A DNA stretch of 43,612 nucleotides from JAUYIV01 sp035464675 (GTDB lineage: Bacteria; Actinomycetota; Acidimicrobiia; Spongiisociales; UBA11373). The position numbers were made by a program, and so were the translations under genes. A model generated the notes under the pieces. The model was not told where the DNA came from. It did not search any database and saw only the letters and a program-made list of their open reading frames with translations. This document shows positions 8,194 through 16,030 of this stretch, one piece after another; the first letter of the stretch is position 1; each line of letters starts with the position of its first letter. The DNA lies in NCBI GenBank assembly GCA_035464675.1, contig DATHSA010000027.1, positions 1 through 43,612 on the forward strand, in the 5' to 3' direction.

Positions 8194-8394
8194 CTAGCGG
8201 ATGTTGAAGTACCAGTACCAGGCTCCGACGCTGAGGATGCCCGCAAACAGAGCGACCTTGATCGTCTGCTTCACGATCCCCCAGAAGAAGAGGAAGGCGG
8301 TCAACAGGCCGATCACGACGAGGACCCCCAGCAGCACGGGGTTTGCCTTCACCTGATCGACGATCTCGCCGGCGTTCTCGGGGATCTGGAACAT
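8194..8394 (-). CDS. Small membrane protein, 66 residues
   Basis: A short protein starting MFQIPENAGEIVDQVKANP and followed by two hydrophobic segments (residues about 20-40 and 45-62) separated by VKQTIK. I do not recognise a named family. Support for it being real: the minus-strand -10-like TAACCT lies exactly 7 nt before its ATG, its membrane topology is coherent, and it sits immediately upstream of the DUF3179 lipoprotein on the same strand. The longer open frame reaching 8640 would run antisense through the LCP gene start and the heptamer repeats, so it is rejected. Confidence 0.65.
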   Translation of the reverse strand: MFQIPENAGEIVDQVKANPVLLGVLVVIGLLTAFLFFWGIVKQTIKVALFAGILSVGAWYWYFNIR

Positions 8395-8401
8395 GGGCGG
8401 C

Positions 8402-8407
8402 AGGTTA
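8402..8407 (-). promoter_or_regulatory. -10-like TAACCT, leaderless-type promoter of the 66-residue membrane protein
   Basis: TAACCT on the minus strand is followed after 7 nt by the ATG at 8394. Confidence 0.5.
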
Positions 8408-8449
8408 TCGCGGGTTCGAGACTGGACGGCGCCGGGACGCCAATTCGCA

Positions 8450-8484
8450 ATACGCGATACGCGATACGCGATACGCGATACGAC
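8450..8484. repeat. Tandem heptamer repeat, unit ATACGCG
   Basis: Four perfect ATACGCG units (8450-8477) are followed by a variant, ATACGAC (8478-8484). The array lies in the 199-bp gap between the divergent small membrane protein and LCP genes. The ATACGCG steps make it locally self-complementary. Confidence 0.85.
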
Positions 8485-8526
8485 AGAACGGTGAGCGCCA
8501 CCGAACGCGTCACCGTGTCTTGCCAA

Positions 8527-8547
8527 AGGCGGTAGGCGGAAAGCGGA
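8527..8547. repeat. Degenerate heptamer repeat (AGGCGGT AGGCGGA AAGCGGA)
   Basis: Three 7-bp units 43 bp beyond the ATACGCG array, again in exact 7-bp register. Confidence 0.5.
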
Positions 8548-8578
8548 GGGCTTCGATCCCATGTCCTCGAGGCAGTCG

Positions 8579-8584
8579 TATCCT
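8579..8584 (+). promoter_or_regulatory. -10-like TATCCT before the LCP gene
   Basis: TATCCT lies 9 nt before ATG 8594 and supports that start over ATG 8561. Confidence 0.4.
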
Positions 8585-8593
8585 CTGACCCCC

Positions 8594-10126
8594 ATGTCAT
8601 TGCGGCCCTCGTCTCGCGCCCGCCCCCGCAGCCCGTTCATTGCCGCACTCCTGTCGGCGGTGCTGCCGGGCGCGGGCCAGATCTACGCGGGGCGGTCGCG
8701 GCGGGGGCGAATCTTCCTGCTCATTACGGCGCTCGCCGTGCTCCCGGCGGCGATCCTCCTGGTGCTGGTCTTCTACGTCAGCGGGGTGAGCCTGGCGGTC
8801 ACGCTCTCCCGCCCCTTCTTCACCAACCCCGACCTGCTGGGTCTTCTCCTGCTCGCCAATGCCCTCCTGCTGGTCTTCCGCGCGGTCGCGGTGGTCGATG
8901 CGTTCCTGATCGCCCGGGACCCCGGAGGGTCAGCCCGAGCACCGGCGACAGCAGTCGTGCTCGGTCTGGCCGGGCTTCTCTTCCTGACTGCCCTCCCCCA
9001 CGGCTGGGTGGGTCACCGCAACCTGCTCCTCTACGACGTGATGACCCACGACTTCGTGAGCGACCCGGGGCAGGTGACGACGAGCCTCCCCGACGACGAA
9101 ACGGGAGGGACGTCGGCGACGACCTCGACGACGCGGCCTCCGGCGGCGTGGCCGACCGGCGGAAGGGTCAACGTGCTGCTGATGGGCGGAGACGCCGGTG
9201 AGGGCCGAACAGGGATCCGAACCGACACGATGATCGTCGTGTCCATCGATCCCGAGACCGGGTGGACCGCGATGTTCGGCATCCCCCGCAATCTGCGGCG
9301 GATGGAGGTCCCGCCCGACCACCCGATCGCCACCTTTACGGGAGGCGCCGGCACCGGGTCGGCGACGACGGGGTCGACCGTCGCCTGGAGCAACTGCCCG
9401 GGTTGTTTCCCGGCGCTCGCATGGGACATCTACGCCTTCGGCCTCGAGCACCCCGAGTTGTTCGGCGGCCAGAATTCCGGGGCGACCGCGGCGAAGACCC
9501 TCCTCGGGTACCTGCTCGGAATCGAGATCCACTACTTCGCGCTGGTGGACCTTCTCGGTTTCGTCGACATCATCGACGCCATCGGCGGCATCGACATCTA
9601 CGTGCCCGACGACCTCTACGACCCCGCCTATCCGAACGAGGACGGGACGGTCGAGGAGAAGCTGCTCCCCGCAGGCCAGCACCATCTCGACGGGCACGAG
9701 GCGCTCTACTACGCCCGGTCCCGACAGCAGTCGAGCGATTTCGCCCGAATGAACCGCCAGCGGTGTGTGCTCGAGGCCCTGGCAGCCGGAGCCGATCCGG
9801 TGGAACTGCTCCGCGGCCTGCCTTCGATCGTCCCGGCGATCGAGGACAGCGTTCGCACCGACATCGCCGTCGCCTCGATCCCGGACTTCCTCGACCTGGT
9901 GGCAAAGGTGAACACCGATGAGATCGTCTCGATCCGGTTCATGCCCGATGCCCCCGAGTTCTCGGGAACCCCCACCTCCTACATCGCCGACTGGACCAGC
10001 GACGGGTACCCGATCCCCGACCGCGTGTTCATCAACGAGACGGTGGAGACGGCGCTCTCGCTGCCTCCGCTGGAAGCCATCGAGGTGCTGAACCTGCAGC
10101 CCCTCGACGATGTCTGCGGGCCGTAG
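8594..10126 (+). CDS. LytR-CpsA-Psr (LCP) family glycopolymer-peptidoglycan ligase
   Basis: A 510-residue membrane-anchored LCP protein. These enzymes transfer undecaprenyl-linked glycopolymers onto peptidoglycan outside the cell. The N-terminus carries several hydrophobic segments (residues about 15-160), including LLSAVLPGAGQIYAGR. A Pro/Thr-rich linker leads to the LCP domain (about 195-440). Landmarks are VNVLLMGGDAG, RTDTMIVVSID, GIPRNLRRM, the VDLLGFVDIIDAIGGIDIYV strand-helix, and YARSRQQSSDFARMNRQ with the conserved Arg residues. An upstream ATG at 8561 has a GGAGGG 10 nt before it and is a real alternative, adding 11 residues. It converges on a WecA-like transferase, consistent with a shared role in wall glycopolymers. 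Confidence 0.88.
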   Translation: MSLRPSSRARPRSPFIAALLSAVLPGAGQIYAGRSRRGRIFLLITALAVLPAAILLVLVFYVSGVSLAVTLSRPFFTNPDLLGLLLLANALLLVFRAVAVVDAFLIARDPGGSARAPATAVVLGLAGLLFLTALPHGWVGHRNLLLYDVMTHDFVSDPGQVTTSLPDDETGGTSATTSTTRPPAAWPTGGRVNVLLMGGDAGEGRTGIRTDTMIVVSIDPETGWTAMFGIPRNLRRMEVPPDHPIATFTGGAGTGSATTGSTVAWSNCPGCFPALAWDIYAFGLEHPELFGGQNSGATAAKTLLGYLLGIEIHYFALVDLLGFVDIIDAIGGIDIYVPDDLYDPAYPNEDGTVEEKLLPAGQHHLDGHEALYYARSRQQSSDFARMNRQRCVLEALAAGADPVELLRGLPSIVPAIEDSVRTDIAVASIPDFLDLVAKVNTDEIVSIRFMPDAPEFSGTPTSYIADWTSDGYPIPDRVFINETVETALSLPPLEAIEVLNLQPLDDVCGP

Positions 10127-10170
10127 GGCGCCGCGCTGGAGTCCGCAGGGAAGAGCGATACGGGCGCGAG

Positions 10171-11154
10171 CTAGGCCTCGATCGCCGCGAGCCGCCGCCA
10201 TGCGACGATCGAGGTGACCGCGACCGCCAACGCGGCGACGACGAGCCACGGGCCCTTCACCGCGGCCAGGGTTGCCGCCCCGGCCGTGGCGGCTGCCACG
10301 GCCCACAGAGTCGTGACCACCGATCGCACACCGAGACCGGCTCGCTCGAGCCGGTGGGCGGTGTGATCGCGGCCTCCCTCCCAGACCGGGCGACCGTGCC
10401 GGAGCCGCTCCACCGTGACCAGGGCGGTGTCGAACAGTGGGACCGCCAGCACAAGGGCAGGAACCAGCAGCACGGCGAAGACTGCCGCGTCTCCACTCGA
10501 TCCCGCCCTTCCCCCATCGATGATCGTGAGGCCGGCCAGGAGCGTCCCCATGAAGTGCGACCCCGAGTCCCCCATGAACAACCGGGCAGGTGGGAAGTTG
10601 AGTACCAGGAACCCGCCCACGGCGCCGCCCAGGCCGGCAGCCAGCTCGGCGGGACCGCTGCCGACGGACCACCAGAGGAACAGGGCGACCGCAGCGACGA
10701 GCGAACAGCCGGCGGCGACGCCATCCATGTTGTCGAGCAGGTTGACGGCGTTCGTGGCCACGACAACCCATCCCACCGTCACGACCCAGGCCAACGCGTC
10801 CGGCCCCGGGAGGTCGATCGTGGCCCCCAGCGAGGCGAAGGTGACTCCGGCCGCCACCTGACCGGCGAGCTTGGCGACAGGAGACATGGGGCGCACGTCG
10901 TCCCAGAGGCCGACCGCCAGGCCGAGGTAGCCCGCCACGCACAGGGCGCCCACCGACGGAAGGTCACGGCCGAACAGGATCACCGCCACCCCGAAGCCGG
11001 CTCCCATCCCCAGGCCGCCCGCAACGGGAACCGAGTCCATCCTCCAGCGCAGCCCTGTCGACCCGCGTGTCAGGAGCCTGCCGCCCACCGGAAGACGAAC
11101 GAATGCGGCACACACGCCCAGCGACACGGCGAACGCGACGAGAGCAGGTGCCAT
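10171..11154 (-). CDS. MraY/WecA-like undecaprenyl-phosphate sugar-1-phosphate transferase
   Basis: A 327-residue polytopic membrane enzyme of glycosyltransferase family 4. It transfers a sugar-1-phosphate, probably GlcNAc or a relative, from a UDP-sugar to undecaprenyl phosphate. Family motifs: NAVNLLDNMDG (catalytic Asp loop), ARLFMGDSGSHFMG, and the cytoplasmic GRDHTAHRL loop. About ten hydrophobic segments are present. ATG 11154 fits the family N-terminus and lies 14 bp after the epimerase stop. It is the last gene of flippase, epimerase, transferase on the minus strand and faces the LCP ligase. WecA and TagO are both possible; the acceptor lipid is sure by family, the sugar is not. Confidence 0.87.
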   Translation of the reverse strand: MAPALVAFAVSLGVCAAFVRLPVGGRLLTRGSTGLRWRMDSVPVAGGLGMGAGFGVAVILFGRDLPSVGALCVAGYLGLAVGLWDDVRPMSPVAKLAGQVAAGVTFASLGATIDLPGPDALAWVVTVGWVVVATNAVNLLDNMDGVAAGCSLVAAVALFLWWSVGSGPAELAAGLGGAVGGFLVLNFPPARLFMGDSGSHFMGTLLAGLTIIDGGRAGSSGDAAVFAVLLVPALVLAVPLFDTALVTVERLRHGRPVWEGGRDHTAHRLERAGLGVRSVVTTLWAVAAATAGAATLAAVKGPWLVVAALAVAVTSIVAWRRLAAIEA

Positions 11155-11168
11155 GTCGTTGATCCCGT

Positions 11169-12146
11169 CTAGACGAATTCGGGGTGCTGCCGGTAGTAGT
11201 CGGCGACCCGGTCGATGATCTCCTCGAGGCCCACCTCGGGCTGATATCCGGTGACCCGGCTCAACTTCGAGATGTCGGGAACCCGGCGGTGCATGTCCTC
11301 GAAGCCCGGGGCATACGCCTCGTCGTACGGGATGGTGACGATCTCCGACTCCGACCCGGTGCGATCCCGCACGAGTTCGGCAAGACCCATGATCGTGATC
11401 TCGCGGCCCCCGCCGACATTGAAGACCTCGCCGTAGGCCTCGCTCCGGGTGGACAGGTCGAGGAGCGCCCTGACCGCGTCGCCGACATAGGTGAAGGCGC
11501 GGCTTTGGGTGCCGTCCCCGTAGACGGTGATCGGCTCGGCCCGCATTGCCTGCCGGACGAAGGTGGGTATCACCATCCCGTAGCGGCCGGTCTGGCGGGG
11601 GCCGACCGTGTTGAAGAGCCGGGCGATCACCACCGGCAGTCCGTCGCGACGGTGATAGGCGATGGCCAGGAACTCGTCGATCGCCTTCGAGGCGGCGTAC
11701 GCCCAGCGCGAGTGAGTGGTCGGGCCGAGGACCATGTCGTGCTCCTCGGCATAGGGAACCTTCTCCGACTTGCCGTAGACCTCGGAGGTCGAGGCAACGA
11801 CCGCGGGGCGCCTCCACTTGTTGGCCAGCCGCAGCACCACCTCGGTCCCCCGGATGTTGGTCTCGATGGTGTGGACCGGGTCGTCGACTATGAGCTTCAC
11901 GCCGACCGCGGCGGCAAGGTGATACACCACATCGGCTTCCCGGACGAGCGTCTCCAGGGTGGAGTCGTCGTCGACGCTCGCCACGACGAGTTCGAAGGCG
12001 TCGTTGCCGGCCAAGCCGGCGACGTTGCGGTACGAGCCGGTGCTGAGGTCGTCGACCGCGACGACACGATCACCTGCGGCCACTGCGGCCTCCGCGAGAT
12101 GGGAACCGATGAAGCCCGCTCCGCCCGTGACGAGGAGGGTTCTCAT
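11169..12146 (-). CDS. NAD-dependent nucleotide-sugar epimerase/dehydratase (extended SDR)
   Basis: A 325-residue extended short-chain dehydrogenase. The Rossmann start TGGAGFIGSH follows four residues of MRTLL. Asp in AVDDLSTG suits NAD, the active site has TSEVYG and YAASK (YxxxK), and NTVGPRQTGRYGMVIP and YGDGTQSRAFTYVGD are typical of UDP-sugar 4-epimerases, GDP-mannose dehydratases and UDP-glucuronate decarboxylases. The last of these is a good fit but substrate cannot be fixed. ATG 12146 is chosen because the Rossmann fold begins there. It lies 10 bp after the flippase stop and 14 bp before the WecA-like gene, so it probably supplies a sugar for the same polymer. Confidence 0.85.
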   Translation of the reverse strand: MRTLLVTGGAGFIGSHLAEAAVAAGDRVVAVDDLSTGSYRNVAGLAGNDAFELVVASVDDDSTLETLVREADVVYHLAAAVGVKLIVDDPVHTIETNIRGTEVVLRLANKWRRPAVVASTSEVYGKSEKVPYAEEHDMVLGPTTHSRWAYAASKAIDEFLAIAYHRRDGLPVVIARLFNTVGPRQTGRYGMVIPTFVRQAMRAEPITVYGDGTQSRAFTYVGDAVRALLDLSTRSEAYGEVFNVGGGREITIMGLAELVRDRTGSESEIVTIPYDEAYAPGFEDMHRRVPDISKLSRVTGYQPEVGLEEIIDRVADYYRQHPEFV

Positions 12147-12156
12147 TGGCGGAACC

Positions 12157-13389
12157 CTAACTCTCGGCCATTGCGGCGCGGCGCCGCCCCGCGGCAGCGG
12201 CAACTATCGCCGCGAGCGCTCCGGTCTCACCGACGACGAATGCCCACGAGACACGGAGAGCCGGATCGCTGCCCGACGGGATGAGGGCCACGACGGCGAC
12301 GAGAAACCCGATCACCCACGCGAACGCCAAGAGCATCGTCCGTCCCCTGGCCACCAGCACCTGGCCCGCGAGCAGCGACATCGCCGAGATGACCATCCCC
12401 GCCGCGGCAAGAGCGGCGACGGCTCCGGTCGGCTCGAATTCCGGCCCGAAGAGCAACCGGACCACGGGTGGCCCGAGAAGGCCGCCGCCGACCGCCGCGA
12501 CCGGCGACAGCACGAGAGCGGCCAGGCCAAAGCGGAGCGCCCACTTCCGCAGCGCCGTGTCCATCCCGGCATTGGCCAGACCGGTGAAGGGTGGGAGAAG
12601 TCTGGCGAGCATGTTCTGAGTGAGCACGATCGGCGCGCGGAACAATTGGAAGGTGACGAACACGATGCTGAGCACCTCGGGCGCGTGGGTGAAGATCTGC
12701 ACCGCCATCGGTGCCAGCAGAAGCAGCACCTGCGACGCTGCGCTCGCCAGCACGAATCCGGTCAAGAAACGGCCGGCACCCTCGGCGGCGCGGGGCCGCT
12801 CGGTGGATCTGTCTCTACGGAAGGGCCTCCAGGCAAGCACCACGAAGGGTGCAAGCGCCAGCGCCCAACCGAGACTCATCCCGTTGGATACCAGCGCCAG
12901 AAATCCCAGGGCCAGCACGACCCGGAACGAGCCCACGACCGCGCTGACGAGCCCGTAGGCACGAAACCGCCGAATCCCCGCAAGATGCCCTCTCCCCACG
13001 GCCATCAGAGCGTTGCCGGCAACCGTCACCAGACCGATCACCGCGTACATGGCCTCGCCCTCGAAGTACTCATCCCTTGCCAGATATGTGAACGCCGTCG
13101 CCGCCAGGGCGCCTCCAGCGATGATCCAGCCGATCGCGACCGTGCCCCCGGTGCGATCGAGGGTGACCCTGCGGATCTCGAACTGCTCGATCGGCAGGAG
13201 GAGCACCGTGAAGACGAGGAAGTGGACGGTGAGCAGTGCGCTGACAGGAGCGAAGTCCTCGGGGCCGAGGGCCCGGCCTCCCACGACCTGAAAGACGTAC
13301 GCACTGAGGGATGCAACGATCGTCCCCCCGAGGATGTAGGGCGTGCCGTCGGTGGCATACCGGCGCAGATCACGACGTACTGAGGTCAT
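12157..13389 (-). CDS. Polysaccharide flippase-like membrane protein (Wzx/MOP superfamily)
   Basis: A 410-residue protein with about 12 hydrophobic segments and the MOP-superfamily (oligosaccharide/lipid II flippase-like) arrangement. The N-terminus is TDGTPYILGGTIVASLSAYVFQVVGGRALG, typical of Wzx-type proteins where a RALGP phrase follows the first helix. A central APIVLTQNMLARLLPPFTGL and a late LLFGPEFEPTG motif fit the family. It would move undecaprenyl-linked saccharides across the membrane. ATG 13389 has TACCCT 9 nt upstream. It begins the flippase, epimerase, WecA-like run and lies 34 bp after the aminopeptidase gene. Superfamily call is good; the transported species is inferred from its neighbours. 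Confidence 0.75.
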   Translation of the reverse strand: MTSVRRDLRRYATDGTPYILGGTIVASLSAYVFQVVGGRALGPEDFAPVSALLTVHFLVFTVLLLPIEQFEIRRVTLDRTGGTVAIGWIIAGGALAATAFTYLARDEYFEGEAMYAVIGLVTVAGNALMAVGRGHLAGIRRFRAYGLVSAVVGSFRVVLALGFLALVSNGMSLGWALALAPFVVLAWRPFRRDRSTERPRAAEGAGRFLTGFVLASAASQVLLLLAPMAVQIFTHAPEVLSIVFVTFQLFRAPIVLTQNMLARLLPPFTGLANAGMDTALRKWALRFGLAALVLSPVAAVGGGLLGPPVVRLLFGPEFEPTGAVAALAAAGMVISAMSLLAGQVLVARGRTMLLAFAWVIGFLVAVVALIPSGSDPALRVSWAFVVGETGALAAIVAAAAGRRRAAMAES

Positions 13390-13398
13390 GCGCAGCGG

Positions 13399-13404
13399 AG
13401 GGTA
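13399..13404 (-). promoter_or_regulatory. -10-like TACCCT before the flippase operon
   Basis: TACCCT on the minus strand lies 9 nt before ATG 13389, in the 34-bp gap after the aminopeptidase gene. Confidence 0.4.
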
Positions 13405-13423
13405 CAGCCGGTTCTCGGAGGGC

Positions 13424-15940
13424 TCAGCCGGTCGACTCGGCGAGGGCACGGGCCTCCATGGCGCGACGCAGGTCGTCGTCGGCCTCGACGAGCAGGCGGC
13501 GCAGCATCGGACGGATCCCCTCCTCCTCGAGCACCGCAGCGATTCGCTCGCGCATCGACTGGTCCACGACGTGGCTCGGGAACATCGACCGGAAGTACGC
13601 CTTGGCGGCCTCTGCCTCACGGTCCGTGAACACCCCGACGAGACCGGCGAAGAAAGGCTCGATGTACGGCTCGACGAGCTCCGCCTGGTGGCGGAACCAG
13701 AAGCCGCCTGCCGCCGCGATCGACATTCGCAGCGAGGGATACCCGTCTCCGTGGAGCCGCTCCCAGGCCTCCTTCTTGGCCATCGCGTCGGGCCGAGCGA
13801 CGGCCGCCGTGGTCATGGCACGGTCGCCGCGGTCGGACTTGTCGCGCTTCCTCTCGGCATCGAGTCTGACATCCGCCCCATCGATGCCGAGGGCCGCCCA
13901 GCGCACCGCCACGGCCCAACGCATGTCCTGATCCACCGTCAGGCCCTTCGGCGGGTCGTCGACGAGATCCGCAGCGCGCGAGGCGTCCTCCGGCGTCATG
14001 GCGAGGCCGATGAGGGCCCGCGCCCACAACACCTTGAGGTCGCCCGCGGTGGCCCCTTCGATCGCGTCGAGCGCCACATCGACGAAGCGACCGGCCTGCT
14101 CCTCGATCCGCTGTTCTGGGACATACCGGTGCACGGTCGCGCCGACCGTCGCCGTCACCATGTGGATGATCGGGAGTGACTGCTCTGCAACGAGGTGCCG
14201 GGCCACCAGGCCGAGATACGTCGTCGATGCCAGCGCCCGGTCGCGAACCATCTCCCACAGCGCTTCCCACACCAGCTGGCGAAGGAGCGCGTCGTCGATG
14301 TCCGCCAGGTGATCCTTGGCGTAGGCGACCGAGGCGTCGTCCAGCTCCACCTTGGCGTAGCCGTGGTCCCCGTGGTTGGGGAAGACGAATGCAGGCTCCG
14401 GCAGGCCCACGGCCCCGGCGACCTGCGAGGTCAGATCGTCGATGACCGCCGGCACCACCGAGATCTCCCCGGACCGGTCGACCAATGCGAGCTCGACGTG
14501 GTGGGGGCGCAGCACCGGATGCTCCTCGAGGGCGCTCTGGCGCAGCTGCATGTCCGTGACCTTCCCTTCCGCCGTCTCGTAGGCCACGGACAGGGTGTTG
14601 AGCGAGGCTGTTCGCAGCCAGCGCGCCGCCCAGGACACGAGATCCATCCCGCTCCCCTCCTGCAGCGCCGCCAGGAAGTCGGCGAGGTTGGCGTTCCCGA
14701 AACGATGGCGGCGGAAGTAGGTCCGCAGTCCCTCGTGGAAGGCGTCCTCACCGATCGCATGGACGAGCTGCTTGAGCACGGAGGCTCCCTTGCCGTACGA
14801 GATCCCGTCGAAGTTGAGGAACACCTCGTCCGTCGAGGGCACCTCGTCGGCAATGGGATGGGTGGTGGGCTGCTGGTCCTCCCGGTACGCCCACAGCTTC
14901 ATGCGGAAGTTGAAGTCCTGCCAGAGACCGGGCCAGTCGCCGGTGTCATCGAGGGCCAGGTACCCGGCGTAGGAGGCGAACGACTCGTTGAGCCAGATGT
15001 CGTTCCACCACTTCATGGTCACCAGGTCGCCGAACCACATGTGCGCCAGCTCATGGGTGAAGTACTCGGCTCTTCGTTGGAGCTGATCCTCGGTCGGAGG
15101 ATCTCGGAAGATCACGGTGTCGGTGTAGGTGACGTTGGCGACGTTCTCCATGCCGCCCCAGTTGAATTCGGGGACGAACACCTGGTCGTACTTGCCGAAG
15201 GGATAGGGCTCGGAGAACAGCTCCCCGAAGTAGTCCATGCTCCGCTTGGTCAGCTCGAACAGAGGGCCCGAGTCGAGATGGGGCATCAGCGAAGCCCGTG
15301 CGTAGAGGCCGAGCGGAATCCCGTTGTGCTCGTCATGGACAGATTGGTAGGCGCCGGCGACCACCGACAGGAGGTAGGTGGAGAACGGCACGGTGGTCTC
15401 GAAGACCCGGCGGGAGCGGCCATCGGCGGTCTCGTCCCGCGACACCTCCCGTCCCGCGGTGACCACGGCCCATTCCGAGGGGGCCGTGATGGTGAGGGTG
15501 TAGGTGGCCTTCAGGTCCGGCTGGTCGAAACAGGGCATCAGCCGATGTGCCGAGTACGGCTCGAACTGGGTGTAGAGGTACTCCGAGCCGTCCTCCGGAT
15601 CGACGAACTGATGGAATCCTTCGCCGGTGTGGTCGTAGGCGCGCTCGTAGGCCACCCGGATCTCGTTCTCCTCCTGGAGTGCCGCCGCGTCGAGCTGGAT
15701 GCGGTACCCGTCCCAGTCCGGGTCCATCTCTATGCCGTTCACCTCGAAGCGCTCGATCGAACCACCGAGCCACTCGAGAAAGGTGTCGCCACCGCTGTGC
15801 TCGAAGGCGATGGTCACATCACCGCGAAACGTCTTGGCGCCGGCCTCGAGATCCAGGTCGAGAACATACGAGACGTCGGAGACGCTCTTGGAGCGCGTCA
15901 CGGCCTCTTCGAGGGTGAGCCGGTCGCGTGATTCGGGCAT
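13424..15940 (-). CDS. pepN: Aminopeptidase N, M1 family zinc metallopeptidase
   Basis: An 838-residue M1 aminopeptidase, near the usual actinobacterial length of about 850. It removes N-terminal residues from peptides in the cytoplasm. The exopeptidase motif is GGMENVA (family GxMEN), and the zinc site is HELAHMWFGDLV with the third ligand in WLNESFA about 18 residues on. The N-terminal beta domain (residues about 20-210), catalytic domain (about 210-450) and helical ERAP1-like C-terminal half are all present. ATG 15940 has GAAGGGAG 7 nt upstream, one of the few clear Shine-Dalgarno sites here. No signal peptide. It may be transcribed on into the flippase genes. Confidence 0.93.
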   Translation of the reverse strand: MPESRDRLTLEEAVTRSKSVSDVSYVLDLDLEAGAKTFRGDVTIAFEHSGGDTFLEWLGGSIERFEVNGIEMDPDWDGYRIQLDAAALQEENEIRVAYERAYDHTGEGFHQFVDPEDGSEYLYTQFEPYSAHRLMPCFDQPDLKATYTLTITAPSEWAVVTAGREVSRDETADGRSRRVFETTVPFSTYLLSVVAGAYQSVHDEHNGIPLGLYARASLMPHLDSGPLFELTKRSMDYFGELFSEPYPFGKYDQVFVPEFNWGGMENVANVTYTDTVIFRDPPTEDQLQRRAEYFTHELAHMWFGDLVTMKWWNDIWLNESFASYAGYLALDDTGDWPGLWQDFNFRMKLWAYREDQQPTTHPIADEVPSTDEVFLNFDGISYGKGASVLKQLVHAIGEDAFHEGLRTYFRRHRFGNANLADFLAALQEGSGMDLVSWAARWLRTASLNTLSVAYETAEGKVTDMQLRQSALEEHPVLRPHHVELALVDRSGEISVVPAVIDDLTSQVAGAVGLPEPAFVFPNHGDHGYAKVELDDASVAYAKDHLADIDDALLRQLVWEALWEMVRDRALASTTYLGLVARHLVAEQSLPIIHMVTATVGATVHRYVPEQRIEEQAGRFVDVALDAIEGATAGDLKVLWARALIGLAMTPEDASRAADLVDDPPKGLTVDQDMRWAVAVRWAALGIDGADVRLDAERKRDKSDRGDRAMTTAAVARPDAMAKKEAWERLHGDGYPSLRMSIAAAGGFWFRHQAELVEPYIEPFFAGLVGVFTDREAEAAKAYFRSMFPSHVVDQSMRERIAAVLEEEGIRPMLRRLLVEADDDLRRAMEARALAESTG

Positions 15941-15970
15941 GGATGAACTCCCTTCGCAGGACTCTTTCTA

Positions 15971-16016
15971 GTCGGCTCGAGAAGGCCGACCGCCACGATC
16001 CCTCCCGCCCGGCGGG
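15971..16016. terminator. Paired hairpins downstream of the SDR gene
   Basis: Two stems lie in the 90-bp gap between the SDR stop and pepN: GTCGGC/GCCGAC (15971-15976 and 15985-15990), and CCCGCC/GGCGGG (16004-16009 and 16011-16016). They are placed as a terminator for the minus-strand SDR. No T-tract. Confidence 0.4.
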
Positions 16017-16030
16017 GGCGAGGCACCGTG

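Noticed and set aside
8412..8430. GGGTTCGAGACT, resembling a tRNA T-arm
   Set aside because: No matching T-stem or acceptor, D or anticodon arms around it.
8930..10942. Very long open frame (670 codons) on the minus strand across the LCP and WecA-like genes
   Set aside because: It is antisense to two genes with clear motifs, and its translation is Arg/Gly-rich low complexity, as expected for shadow frames in high-GC DNA.
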